From an uncultured Microbacteriaceae bacterium (GTDB taxonomy: Bacteria; Actinomycetota; Actinomycetes; Actinomycetales; Microbacteriaceae): a DNA stretch of 9,387 bases. Made by a program: the position numbers and the translations under genes. The stretch is from NCBI GenBank assembly GCA_903882245.1, contig CAIRWJ010000258.1, positions 1 to 9,387 of the forward strand, given 5' to 3'. The notes under the pieces were generated by a model. That model was given only the letters and a program-made list of their open reading frames with translations. It had not been told where the DNA came from and did no database searches. How positions within the stretch are numbered: position 1 is the stretch's first letter; each line of letters starts with the position of its first letter. Positions 1 to 5,749 of this stretch are shown here, one piece after another.

Positions 1-623
1 CCGACGACATATTGCATCAGGTCGACGAGGTGTCCCATGAGATCACCGAGCACGCCGCTTCCCGCGAGGGCTCGAGTGAAGCGCCATGACAGAGCGCCGT
101 TAGGTTCAGAAGAATAGTCGGCAAAGAAAGTTCCGCGAATATTCGTGATGCGACCAAGGTCACCGTCGGCAATCATCTGCTTGGCCTTTTCGATCGCGGG
201 GGCGTGCCGGTAGTTGAACCCGATGCTCGAGACGACTCCGGCCTCGTTCGCGGCCGCTTCGACGGCGCGGGTTTCATCCGCACCTCGACCGACGGGTTTT
301 TCAATCCAGAACGCTTTGCCCGCTTTCGCTGCGGCGATTCCGATTTCGGCGTGGAGGAAGTTCGGCGCGCAGATCGACACGACGTCGACATCGGGGTGAG
401 CAAGCACCTCGTGATAGTCCAAGGTGGATTCGGCATACCCGAGAACTTCCTTCGCGTACTCGGCGCGCGACGGTTCGGTGTCCGCGGCGATGATGAGTTT
501 GGGGACGATGCCCAACTCGGGATACACGACCGGAATGGCGCTGTAGGCGCGACTGTGGACCTTGCCCATCCAACCGACACTGATGAGTCCGACGCCGATT
601 TCGGTGCGGGGGAAGGTGGTCAT
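1..623 (-). CDS. Gfo/Idh/MocA-family NAD(P)-dependent oxidoreductase (inositol/sugar dehydrogenase-like), 3' end cut off by the window edge
   Basis: The first 207 codons are present; the family usually has 330-390 residues, so roughly 60% is here. The N-terminal Rossmann fold shows a glycine-rich loop (GLISVGWMG, residues 12-20). An acidic residue, D48, follows the second strand and suggests NAD(H) preference. The family hallmark EKPVGR holds the likely catalytic Lys109. The second-domain motif G190-x3-D194-x3-H198-x2-D201 carries the expected Asp/His pair. Such enzymes oxidise a ring or sugar hydroxyl to a ketone; IolG (myo-inositol 2-dehydrogenase) and scyllo-inositol dehydrogenases belong here. 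Which polyol is used cannot be read from the sequence. The ATG at 623 overlaps the aldolase stop (ATGA), indicating translational coupling, and has an AAGGA Shine-Dalgarno 8 nt upstream. The iolD neighbour favours a cyclitol substrate (inference). Confidence 0.88.
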   Translation of the reverse strand, partial: MTTFPRTEIGVGLISVGWMGKVHSRAYSAIPVVYPELGIVPKLIIAADTEPSRAEYAKEVLGYAESTLDYHEVLAHPDVDVVSICAPNFLHAEIGIAAAKAGKAFWIEKPVGRGADETRAVEAAANEAGVVSSIGFNYRHAPAIEKAKQMIADGDLGRITNIRGTFFADYSSEPNGALSWRFTRALAGSGVLGDLMGHLVDLMQYVV

Positions 624-1396
624 GGGGTGGATCCTTTCAGGGCGGTGATGTTCTGGCGAATTGCGGCGGACAAGAGTACCGAGTCGGACGACACGGCGAT
701 GAACCTAAATCCGCGATCAATGTGTCGCTGCGCGGCCTCGGCGTCGGGGGCGAGGATCCCCGCGGCAATCCCGGCGCGGTTTGTCGCGGCAAGCACCAAA
801 TCGAGCGCGGCAAGAAAGTCGGGGTGGTCGTACTGTCGGGGAATTCCGAGCGAGTAGCTGAGGTCGAGTGGGCCGACAAAGAGCATGTCAACACCATCGA
901 TTGCGGCGATCTCGTCGACGTCAGCCAGCGCACCACGGGTCTCGATCTGGATCATCGCGCACGCGTGCACCGCGCCGTCGAGGGCCGAGGTTTCAGCCCC
1001 CCACTGATTCGCACGGTTGTACGTGGCGACACCGCGATCCCCGTGTGGCGGATAAAAGAAGTGGCTGATGGCGGCGCGAACCTCATCGGCACTCGTCAGA
1101 CGGGGGATCATCACACCCGCAGCTCCTGCGTCCAGTGCTCGACCGATTCGGATTCGCTCGCCGGATTCGGCGCGGACCAGAGTCGGTACCCCGTATGCGC
1201 CGGTCGCGGCGACGATCGGTGACACGATGTCGTCACCGGCTGCGCCGTGTTCACAATCCACGAGCACCCAGTCGACACCGCTCGTCGCGGCGACCTCGGC
1301 GGCGAGGACAGAGCCCAGCCCGGCGAAAACGCCGACAGTGACGTCGGGTCCATGCAGACGCTCGCGAAGTCGTCCGTAGTTCAGCGGAGTCGCCAT
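620..1396 (-). CDS. HpcH/HpaI-family class II (metal-dependent) aldolase
   Basis: 258 residues, typical for the family (about 250-270). Members split 2-keto-3-deoxy or 4-hydroxy-2-oxo acids into pyruvate (or a related keto acid) plus an aldehyde, using a divalent metal; HpaI, GarL and YfaU are examples. Visible landmarks are D-C-E-H-G with the likely base His50, the substrate-carboxylate Arg75 (LVR), the PPHGDRG loop (116-122), and the metal ligands Glu152 (QIETRG) and Asp178 (GPLDLS). The frame is open for 126 codons further upstream, but that stretch is low-complexity and lies within iolD. The ATG at 1396 starts the recognisable fold and sits 4 bp after the iolD stop, with only a weak GGAT-type ribosome site, so translational coupling is likely. 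Its exact substrate is unknown. With IolD and an aldehyde dehydrogenase in the operon it probably makes an aldehyde that the dehydrogenase oxidises (inference). Confidence 0.88.
   Translation of the reverse strand: MATPLNYGRLRERLHGPDVTVGVFAGLGSVLAAEVAATSGVDWVLVDCEHGAAGDDIVSPIVAATGAYGVPTLVRAESGERIRIGRALDAGAAGVMIPRLTSADEVRAAISHFFYPPHGDRGVATYNRANQWGAETSALDGAVHACAMIQIETRGALADVDEIAAIDGVDMLFVGPLDLSYSLGIPRQYDHPDFLAALDLVLAATNRAGIAAGILAPDAEAAQRHIDRGFRFIAVSSDSVLLSAAIRQNITALKGSTP
632..636 (-). promoter_or_regulatory. Shine-Dalgarno of the Gfo/Idh/MocA gene
   Basis: AAGGA lies 8 nt before the ATG at 623, inside the last codons of the upstream aldolase gene. It supports the ATGA-overlapping start as the real one. 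Confidence 0.6.
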
Positions 1397-1400
1397 GCGG

Positions 1401-3359
1401 CTATCCGTGCCAACGTTGGTTGGCAATCCCCGCCGCGTAGTCCTCGCGAACGGCGTTAAGCCACGGCTGGTCTGACACCTCGGCGGGAGCGACGTCCCAC
1501 CACACCCCGGAAGCAGGCAGGTTTGCGTGGGGGATCGTGGCGACGACGATGACGACGGGTCCGGCGTTGTCACGCGTGTCGTTGAGGGCAGTGCGGAACT
1601 CGTCGGCGGTCCGAACCCGAAGTGCGTGCGCTCCGAGTCCGCGGGCGACCGCCACGAGGTCGACGTCGAGGTATCCGCCCTCGAGGCGTCCCGCGCTGTT
1701 GTTTGATTCGACCTGGTTGACCACGTTCTTCGCCGGGTCGCGATATCGGAACTCGTTGCCGTAATGGTGTCCAACGCGCCACATCTGGAGTCGTCGGATG
1801 ACCTGATAGCCGTGGTTCTCTGAGATAACGATTGTCAGCGGGAGGCCTTCTTGAGCCGCCGTGACGAGTTCGGTTGGAGCCATGAGGAACGTTCCGTCTC
1901 CGATAAACGTCATGACGCGGTGAGCTGGGTCGGGCTCGGCGAATCGAACGCCGATGGCGGCAGGTAGTTCGTAGCCCATGCACGAGAATCCGAATTCGAG
2001 ATGGGCAAATCGCCCGTTCGTCGCATCCCATACCTTCTGGACGTCGCCGGGAGGACCCCCCGCGCCCGCAATGAGGATGTCGCCGTCGCGGGCGTGCTCT
2101 TGCATGACACCGAGCATCTGACCCTGCGTGATGATTGCGTCAGTTCCGTCGGGGTCGTGTTCCGCGGTCTTCGGGAACAATACATCGGGGTCAATCGCAG
2201 CTGCGCGCATCGCGACCCAGCGCGACTGGCGTTCGGCGATCTCAGCCGTCCATTCCGCGGGAACCCGGTAACCCGACACTTCGGCGGTGAGGGCGGCGAG
2301 TCCGACCTTGGCGTCGGCGACAATCGTGGCAGCACCTTGCTTGACGCCGTCGAATTCGCTGACGTTGAGGCTCACGAAGCGAACGTTGGGGTTGTGGAAC
2401 AATGACTGCGACGCCGTCGCGAAATCGGTCAAGCGCGTGCCGACGTGCAGAATGACATCCGCTTGCTCGACGAGTCGGTTCGTTTCGGGCGAACCCTCGA
2501 GTCCGATACCCCAGACGTGCCACGGGCCCGGGTTCTGAATGGCGCCCTTGCCACCGAACGTCTCTGCGACGGGAATTCCCGTGGCATTCGCCAGCGCTTC
2601 GAGTTCGGCGGTCGCGCCCGAATAAATGACACCGCCACCGGCGATGATGAGCGGTTTCTTCGCCGAACGCAGAATCTCCGCGACCGTGCGCACATCCTCG
2701 GCCTCGGGTTGCGGGCGGCGAATCTTCCAGTCGTGCGGTTCAAAGAACTCGACGGGGTAATCGTGAGCGTGTGACTGGATGTCCTGCGGCAACGCAATGA
2801 CGACGGCACCGGTTTCGACAGGGTTCGCGAGGACGCGGAACGCCTGCGGCAGTGCAGTCAAGAGTTGCTCGGGGCGTGTGATGCGGTCGAAGAACCGAGA
2901 CACGGGGCGGAATGCGTCGTTCGCCGTGATGTCAGGCGCACTAGGGTCTTCGATTTGCTGCAAGACGGGACCCTGGCGGCGCGTGGCATAAGTGTCTCCG
3001 GGAAGCAGCAGGACGGGGAGTCGGTTAACCGTGGCAAGTCCAGCCGCGGTCACCATGTTCAGTGCGCCCGGTCCAATCGATGCCGTCACGGCGAGCGCTT
3101 GGCGACGCCGTTTTGCTTTTGCAAAAGCGATGGCGGCGTGAGCAAGAGCCTGTTCGTTTCGACCCTGGATAAAGGGGAGTTCATCGTTGAATTCGTCGAG
3201 CGCCTGCCCAAGACCGGCAACGTTTCCGTGCCCGAAAATCCCAAACGCGGCGGGGATGAACCGCTCGCGAACGCCGTCGGCAACGGAATATTGCGCCGCG
3301 ATGTATTTGACGAGCGCTTGGGCAACGGTCAGTCGAATGGTTTTTCCGGAGTGTGTCAT
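1401..3359 (-). CDS. iolD: IolD-family 3D-(3,5/4)-trihydroxycyclohexane-1,2-dione acylhydrolase (ThDP-dependent)
   Basis: 652 residues, close to the usual IolD length. In inositol catabolism IolD hydrolytically opens the cyclic diketone made by IolG and IolE, giving 5-deoxy-glucuronate; it is cytosolic and needs thiamine diphosphate and Mg2+. The N-terminal block TIRLTVAQALVKY and the stretch GIFGHGNVAGLGQAL (40-54) are highly characteristic of IolD and set it apart from acetolactate synthase. The ThDP-activating Glu69 (QGRNEQ), the central domain with IIAGGGVIYSGA (238-249), and the C-terminal ThDP/Mg site G487-D488-G489 followed by E514-N515 are all intact, so the enzyme should be active. 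The ATG at 3359 has AAGGA 6 nt upstream, overlapping the stop of the preceding aldehyde dehydrogenase gene. No iolE, iolB or iolC is visible in the window; they may lie beyond the left edge or elsewhere. Confidence 0.9.
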   Translation of the reverse strand: MTHSGKTIRLTVAQALVKYIAAQYSVADGVRERFIPAAFGIFGHGNVAGLGQALDEFNDELPFIQGRNEQALAHAAIAFAKAKRRRQALAVTASIGPGALNMVTAAGLATVNRLPVLLLPGDTYATRRQGPVLQQIEDPSAPDITANDAFRPVSRFFDRITRPEQLLTALPQAFRVLANPVETGAVVIALPQDIQSHAHDYPVEFFEPHDWKIRRPQPEAEDVRTVAEILRSAKKPLIIAGGGVIYSGATAELEALANATGIPVAETFGGKGAIQNPGPWHVWGIGLEGSPETNRLVEQADVILHVGTRLTDFATASQSLFHNPNVRFVSLNVSEFDGVKQGAATIVADAKVGLAALTAEVSGYRVPAEWTAEIAERQSRWVAMRAAAIDPDVLFPKTAEHDPDGTDAIITQGQMLGVMQEHARDGDILIAGAGGPPGDVQKVWDATNGRFAHLEFGFSCMGYELPAAIGVRFAEPDPAHRVMTFIGDGTFLMAPTELVTAAQEGLPLTIVISENHGYQVIRRLQMWRVGHHYGNEFRYRDPAKNVVNQVESNNSAGRLEGGYLDVDLVAVARGLGAHALRVRTADEFRTALNDTRDNAGPVVIVVATIPHANLPASGVWWDVAPAEVSDQPWLNAVREDYAAGIANQRWHG

Positions 3360-3365
3360 GGGGTG

Positions 3366-3370
3366 TCCTT
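3366..3370 (-). promoter_or_regulatory. Shine-Dalgarno of iolD
   Basis: AAGGA lies 6 nt before the iolD ATG. It shares two bases with the TAA stop of the aldehyde dehydrogenase gene, a tight arrangement typical of coupled genes. Confidence 0.6.
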
Positions 3371-4817
3371 AGTTGTTTGTCCAGGGAGTTCCGTGCATGA
3401 TCACGGTCTTGATTTCGGTCATTTCGGCGATTGCAGAACGTGGACCTTCCTTGCCGATTCCGCTCGATTTGAAACCACCGTAGGGCATCAGGTCTGCTCG
3501 CCACAATTGGGTCCAGTTGATGTGGACGACGCCGGATTCGATTTCGCGAATGGCGCGGATTGTGTTCGACATGTTGTTCGTGAACACGCCCGCCCCGAGC
3601 CCGTACGCGGTGGAGTTTGCGAGTTCGATGGCGTGTTGGATGTCTCGAGCGGTACTGACGGCCACAGCGGGTCCGAAGAGCTCGTCCTGCGCAAACGGCG
3701 AGTAGGGGTCGACGTCGGCAACGATTGCGGGTTGAATCACACTTCCGTCCTGTTCACCGCCGGTGACGAGACGAGCGCCGGCCGATATGGCCGCTCGAAT
3801 GGATTCGGTGACCCGGTCAGCCTCGGCCCGAGAAATCATGCTGCCAATCGTGATCCCGTCCCCGAATGGGTCACCCACCCGAATCGCCTCAACCTTGGGG
3901 GTGAGTGACGCGATGAAGTCATCCACGATCTTCTCGTGCACGATGATGCGTTGTGCAGAGATGCAGACCTGTCCAGCGTTGATGTATCCGCCAAGCGCGA
4001 TTGAGGTTGTCGCAGCGTCGATATCGGCATCGTCAAGGACGATGACCGGCCCAGAAGCACCGAGTTCGAGGGATAGCTTCTTCACGCCGGCGATTGAGGC
4101 GATGTGCTCGCCGACGTTGGTCGAACCCGTAAACGAGATCTTGCGCACGCGTCGGTCGCGAACAAGCGCGTCGCCAACATCGGAACCGCCACCTGTAACG
4201 ACATTGAGGACGCCATCGGGCAGACCCGCATCGACGAAACACTGCGCGACCGCCAAAGCGGTCAACGGAGTCGCGCGCGCCGGCTTGAGAACGACCGCGT
4301 TCCCTGCAGCCAGCGCGGGGGCGATTTTGTGAAGGACGAGGAGGGCAGGGTAGTTGAACGGGGAAATCGCAACAATCACCCCGACCGGCTGGTGAATTGT
4401 GAAGCCGATCTTGTCGAATCCCGTTCCCTTGTTCGCATCGAGAGGCAACGAATCACCGTACAACTGCGAACCCTCGAAGGCGGACAATCGAATGATGTCT
4501 CCCGATCGAGAGGCTTCTCCGCGCGCCTCGAGAATCGACTTGCCGTTTTCTCGAGACATAATCTGCGCGATGTCTTCGGCACGTTCATCCGCAAGAGCCG
4601 CGGCTTTGGTCAAAATCGCGAATCGGGCGTGGGCGGGAGTCCGGCGCCATGTCTCAAAACCGACGACAGCCGCATCAATTGCTCGTTCCGCGTCGGCCGG
4701 TCGAGCGAGGGCAATGTTCCCGACGACATCGCCATTGAATGGGGACGTAACGTCTTCGCGTTCGTGGCCTTTGGCGTCAACCCATTGCCCTCCGATGAGC
4801 AGTGATTGCGCCTTCAT
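3369..4817 (-). CDS. NAD(P)-dependent aldehyde dehydrogenase (lactaldehyde/GAPN-like branch, not MMSDH)
   Basis: 482 residues, full-length for the ALDH superfamily. All catalytic parts are present: the oxyanion-hole Asn155 (PFNYP), Lys178 (VLKPA), the nucleotide loop FTGST (229-233), general base Glu251 (ELGASGP), nucleophile Cys285 (GQVCISAQR) and Glu379 (ELFGP). The C-terminal stretch PYGGFKSSGIGKEGPR and the EMTEIKTVI that follows are typical of lactaldehyde, GAPN-like and sulfolactaldehyde-type enzymes. The CoA-acylating methylmalonate-semialdehyde dehydrogenase (IolA/MmsA) looks clearly different around the catalytic Cys. It should oxidise an aldehyde to a free acid; the substrate is unknown. 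The ATG at 4817 was chosen because it starts the ALDH fold and has GGAGG 6 nt upstream; the open frame reaching 5135 overlaps the DUF554 gene and has no ALDH character. It is the first gene of the operon, 9 bp before iolD, with a palindromic operator candidate upstream. Confidence 0.92.
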   Translation of the reverse strand: MKAQSLLIGGQWVDAKGHEREDVTSPFNGDVVGNIALARPADAERAIDAAVVGFETWRRTPAHARFAILTKAAALADERAEDIAQIMSRENGKSILEARGEASRSGDIIRLSAFEGSQLYGDSLPLDANKGTGFDKIGFTIHQPVGVIVAISPFNYPALLVLHKIAPALAAGNAVVLKPARATPLTALAVAQCFVDAGLPDGVLNVVTGGGSDVGDALVRDRRVRKISFTGSTNVGEHIASIAGVKKLSLELGASGPVIVLDDADIDAATTSIALGGYINAGQVCISAQRIIVHEKIVDDFIASLTPKVEAIRVGDPFGDGITIGSMISRAEADRVTESIRAAISAGARLVTGGEQDGSVIQPAIVADVDPYSPFAQDELFGPAVAVSTARDIQHAIELANSTAYGLGAGVFTNNMSNTIRAIREIESGVVHINWTQLWRADLMPYGGFKSSGIGKEGPRSAIAEMTEIKTVIMHGTPWTNN

Positions 4818-4823
4818 GGACGG

Positions 4824-4828
4824 CCTCC
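4824..4828 (-). promoter_or_regulatory. Strong Shine-Dalgarno deciding the aldehyde dehydrogenase start
   Basis: GGAGG lies 6 nt before the ATG at 4817. It argues for this start over an upstream in-frame one that would overlap the DUF554 gene by about 250 bp. Confidence 0.7.
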
Positions 4829-4838
4829 GCGATGAGTC

Positions 4839-4854
4839 TCTGGAACGTTCCAGA
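4839..4854. promoter_or_regulatory. 16-bp perfect palindrome, candidate operator of the iolD operon
   Basis: TCTGGAACGTTCCAGA is its own reverse complement and has a central CG step, the common layout of LacI/GalR-family operators. It lies in the 68-bp gap between the DUF554 stop and the aldehyde dehydrogenase ATG, 21 nt before that ATG. This is where a repressor would block initiation or early elongation. A second AACGTT core (4863-4868) lies 19 bp away, centre to centre, in the same gap. No regulator gene is in the window, so the binding protein is unknown, and no convincing -35/-10 pair was found here. Confidence 0.55.
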
Positions 4855-4885
4855 ATGAGCCAAACGTTACCACCGTTGGGGTCGG

Positions 4886-5644
4886 TTATGTACTGACAAA
4901 ACTTGCAACGACGGTCGTGAGAATGGGAGCGACGACGAGCGCGGGCAACATATCGGCAACGGACACGGCTCGAAGGTTCAACAATCGGAGCCCGACACCC
5001 AGTAGCAAGACACCGCCAGTTGCCGTAAGGGTGGCGATGGATGCTCCTGGTAAGACAGAGCCGAGGGCGAAGGCTGCGAGCGTCAAAACGCCCTGCCAGA
5101 TTCCGACGGGAAGGGCCGCGAAAGCGACTCCCCACCCGAGAGAGGCAGCGAAGGCGATTGATGCGAATCCGTCGAGGATGGATTTGAGCACGAGTTGGTC
5201 GATGCCCAACCCCATCCCGTCACTGAAGGCGCCGAGAATTGCCAGAGGTCCGATTGCAAAAATGAGTGAGGCGTCGACGAAACCCTGGATGAATCGATCG
5301 CGGGCGGAATTTGCTGCGCCACCCGATTTCGCACCGACTTTGGCGTGCAAGAACGATCCGAAGGTCTCGAGTCGGGCTTCGATTCCGACGAGGGAACCGA
5401 TGATGCTTCCAATGAGGAGAGCGCCGACGATGATGAGGAAAGGTGCCGCTGGACCCACGGCGGCAACAAGTTCGGCATCGCCAAGCGCGGCGAGATTCAG
5501 TCCGCCCATGACCAGGGTGATGAGGCCAAGCGCATCGGTGACGACGCGGTTAGTGCGTTCCGGCAATTTTGACCCAATAGCCACGCCAATCGTGGATCCC
5601 GCCACAATTGTCCCGATGTTGATGAGTGTGCCGAGTCCGATCAT
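4886..5644 (-). CDS. DUF554-family (YdfK/YqgA-like) integral membrane protein of unknown function
   Basis: 252 residues from the ATG at 5644. The protein is very hydrophobic, with about seven or eight predicted membrane segments by eye, at roughly residues 4-24, 35-53, 64-88, 118-140, 154-174, 177-196, 200-222 and 228-250. The N-terminal GTLINIGTIVAGSTIGVAIG is the DUF554 signature. The family occurs across bacteria and its role is not established to my knowledge. The same frame also has ATGs at 5653 and 5713. The first 23 codons of the longest version are not family-like, and a GATAAT box sits 7 nt before the 5644 ATG, so that start is preferred. It is divergent from putA, and the catabolic operon follows 68 bp downstream on the same strand. 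No terminator is visible in that gap, so read-through is possible. Confidence 0.82.
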   Translation of the reverse strand: MIGLGTLINIGTIVAGSTIGVAIGSKLPERTNRVVTDALGLITLVMGGLNLAALGDAELVAAVGPAAPFLIIVGALLIGSIIGSLVGIEARLETFGSFLHAKVGAKSGGAANSARDRFIQGFVDASLIFAIGPLAILGAFSDGMGLGIDQLVLKSILDGFASIAFAASLGWGVAFAALPVGIWQGVLTLAAFALGSVLPGASIATLTATGGVLLLGVGLRLLNLRAVSVADMLPALVVAPILTTVVASFVST

Positions 5645-5749
5645 GTCTCTCATTATCCCGAACGGGGCAAACGCCATGTTCACGGCCACTGTCGAACTGT
5701 CGGAAAAACCCATTTTCCCTAAACGTTTTTAAACGGCAAACTTGTAGGC
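5645..5749. promoter_or_regulatory. Divergent putA / DUF554 intergenic region with short repeats
   Basis: This 105-bp region must hold the promoters of both divergent genes. It contains an 8-bp palindrome AAACGTTT (5721-5728), overlapped by the inverted repeat CGTTT-TT-AAACG (5724-5735). TAAACG also occurs twice in the same direction exactly 10 bp apart (5720 and 5730), one helical turn. Further upstream ACTGTCG is repeated back to back (5688-5694 and 5696-5702). These could be regulator sites for putA, which lacks its own DNA-binding domain. No confident promoter hexamers for putA were found. Confidence 0.4.
5652..5657 (-). promoter_or_regulatory. Candidate -10 box for a leaderless DUF554 transcript
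   Basis: GATAAT differs from TATAAT at one base and ends 7 nt before the ATG at 5644. Transcription would then begin at or next to the start codon, as is common in actinobacteria. No good -35 hexamer is seen at 17-18 bp. If the start were at 5653 this box would overlap the coding sequence. Confidence 0.3.

Noticed and set aside
204..857. Plus-strand open frame of 217 codons
   Set aside because: It is antisense to the oxidoreductase and aldolase genes, whose motifs are clear; the translation is arginine/aspartate-rich with no domain, a GC-bias shadow.
2865..3908. Plus-strand open frame of 347 codons
   Set aside because: It lies opposite iolD and the aldehyde dehydrogenase, crosses the gene boundary, and its protein shows no recognisable fold.
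3763..4805. Plus-strand open frames of 189 and 233 codons
   Set aside because: Both are antisense to the aldehyde dehydrogenase gene, which has all catalytic residues; no ribosome site or protein family supports them.
620..4817. Sulfoquinovose Entner-Doudoroff type pathway (HpcH-type KDSG aldolase plus sulfolactaldehyde dehydrogenase)
   Set aside because: The aldolase and dehydrogenase pair would fit, but IolD has no place in that route, and no sulfoquinovosidase, dehydratase or sulfonate exporter is visible; kept only as an alternative for the dehydrogenase's substrate type.
4839..4854. The palindrome read as a terminator of the DUF554 gene
   Set aside because: As a hairpin it would have only a 6-bp stem with a 4-nt loop and no T-run follows on the minus strand; an operator is the better reading.
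4818..5135. Upstream extension of the aldehyde dehydrogenase to 588 residues
   Set aside because: The added 106 residues are low-complexity, overlap the DUF554 gene, and a strong GGAGG marks the ATG at 4817.
4917..5732. Plus-strand open frame of 271 codons opposite the DUF554 gene
   Set aside because: The composition is proline/alanine/arginine/serine-rich with no family signal, whereas the opposite strand gives a convincing membrane protein.
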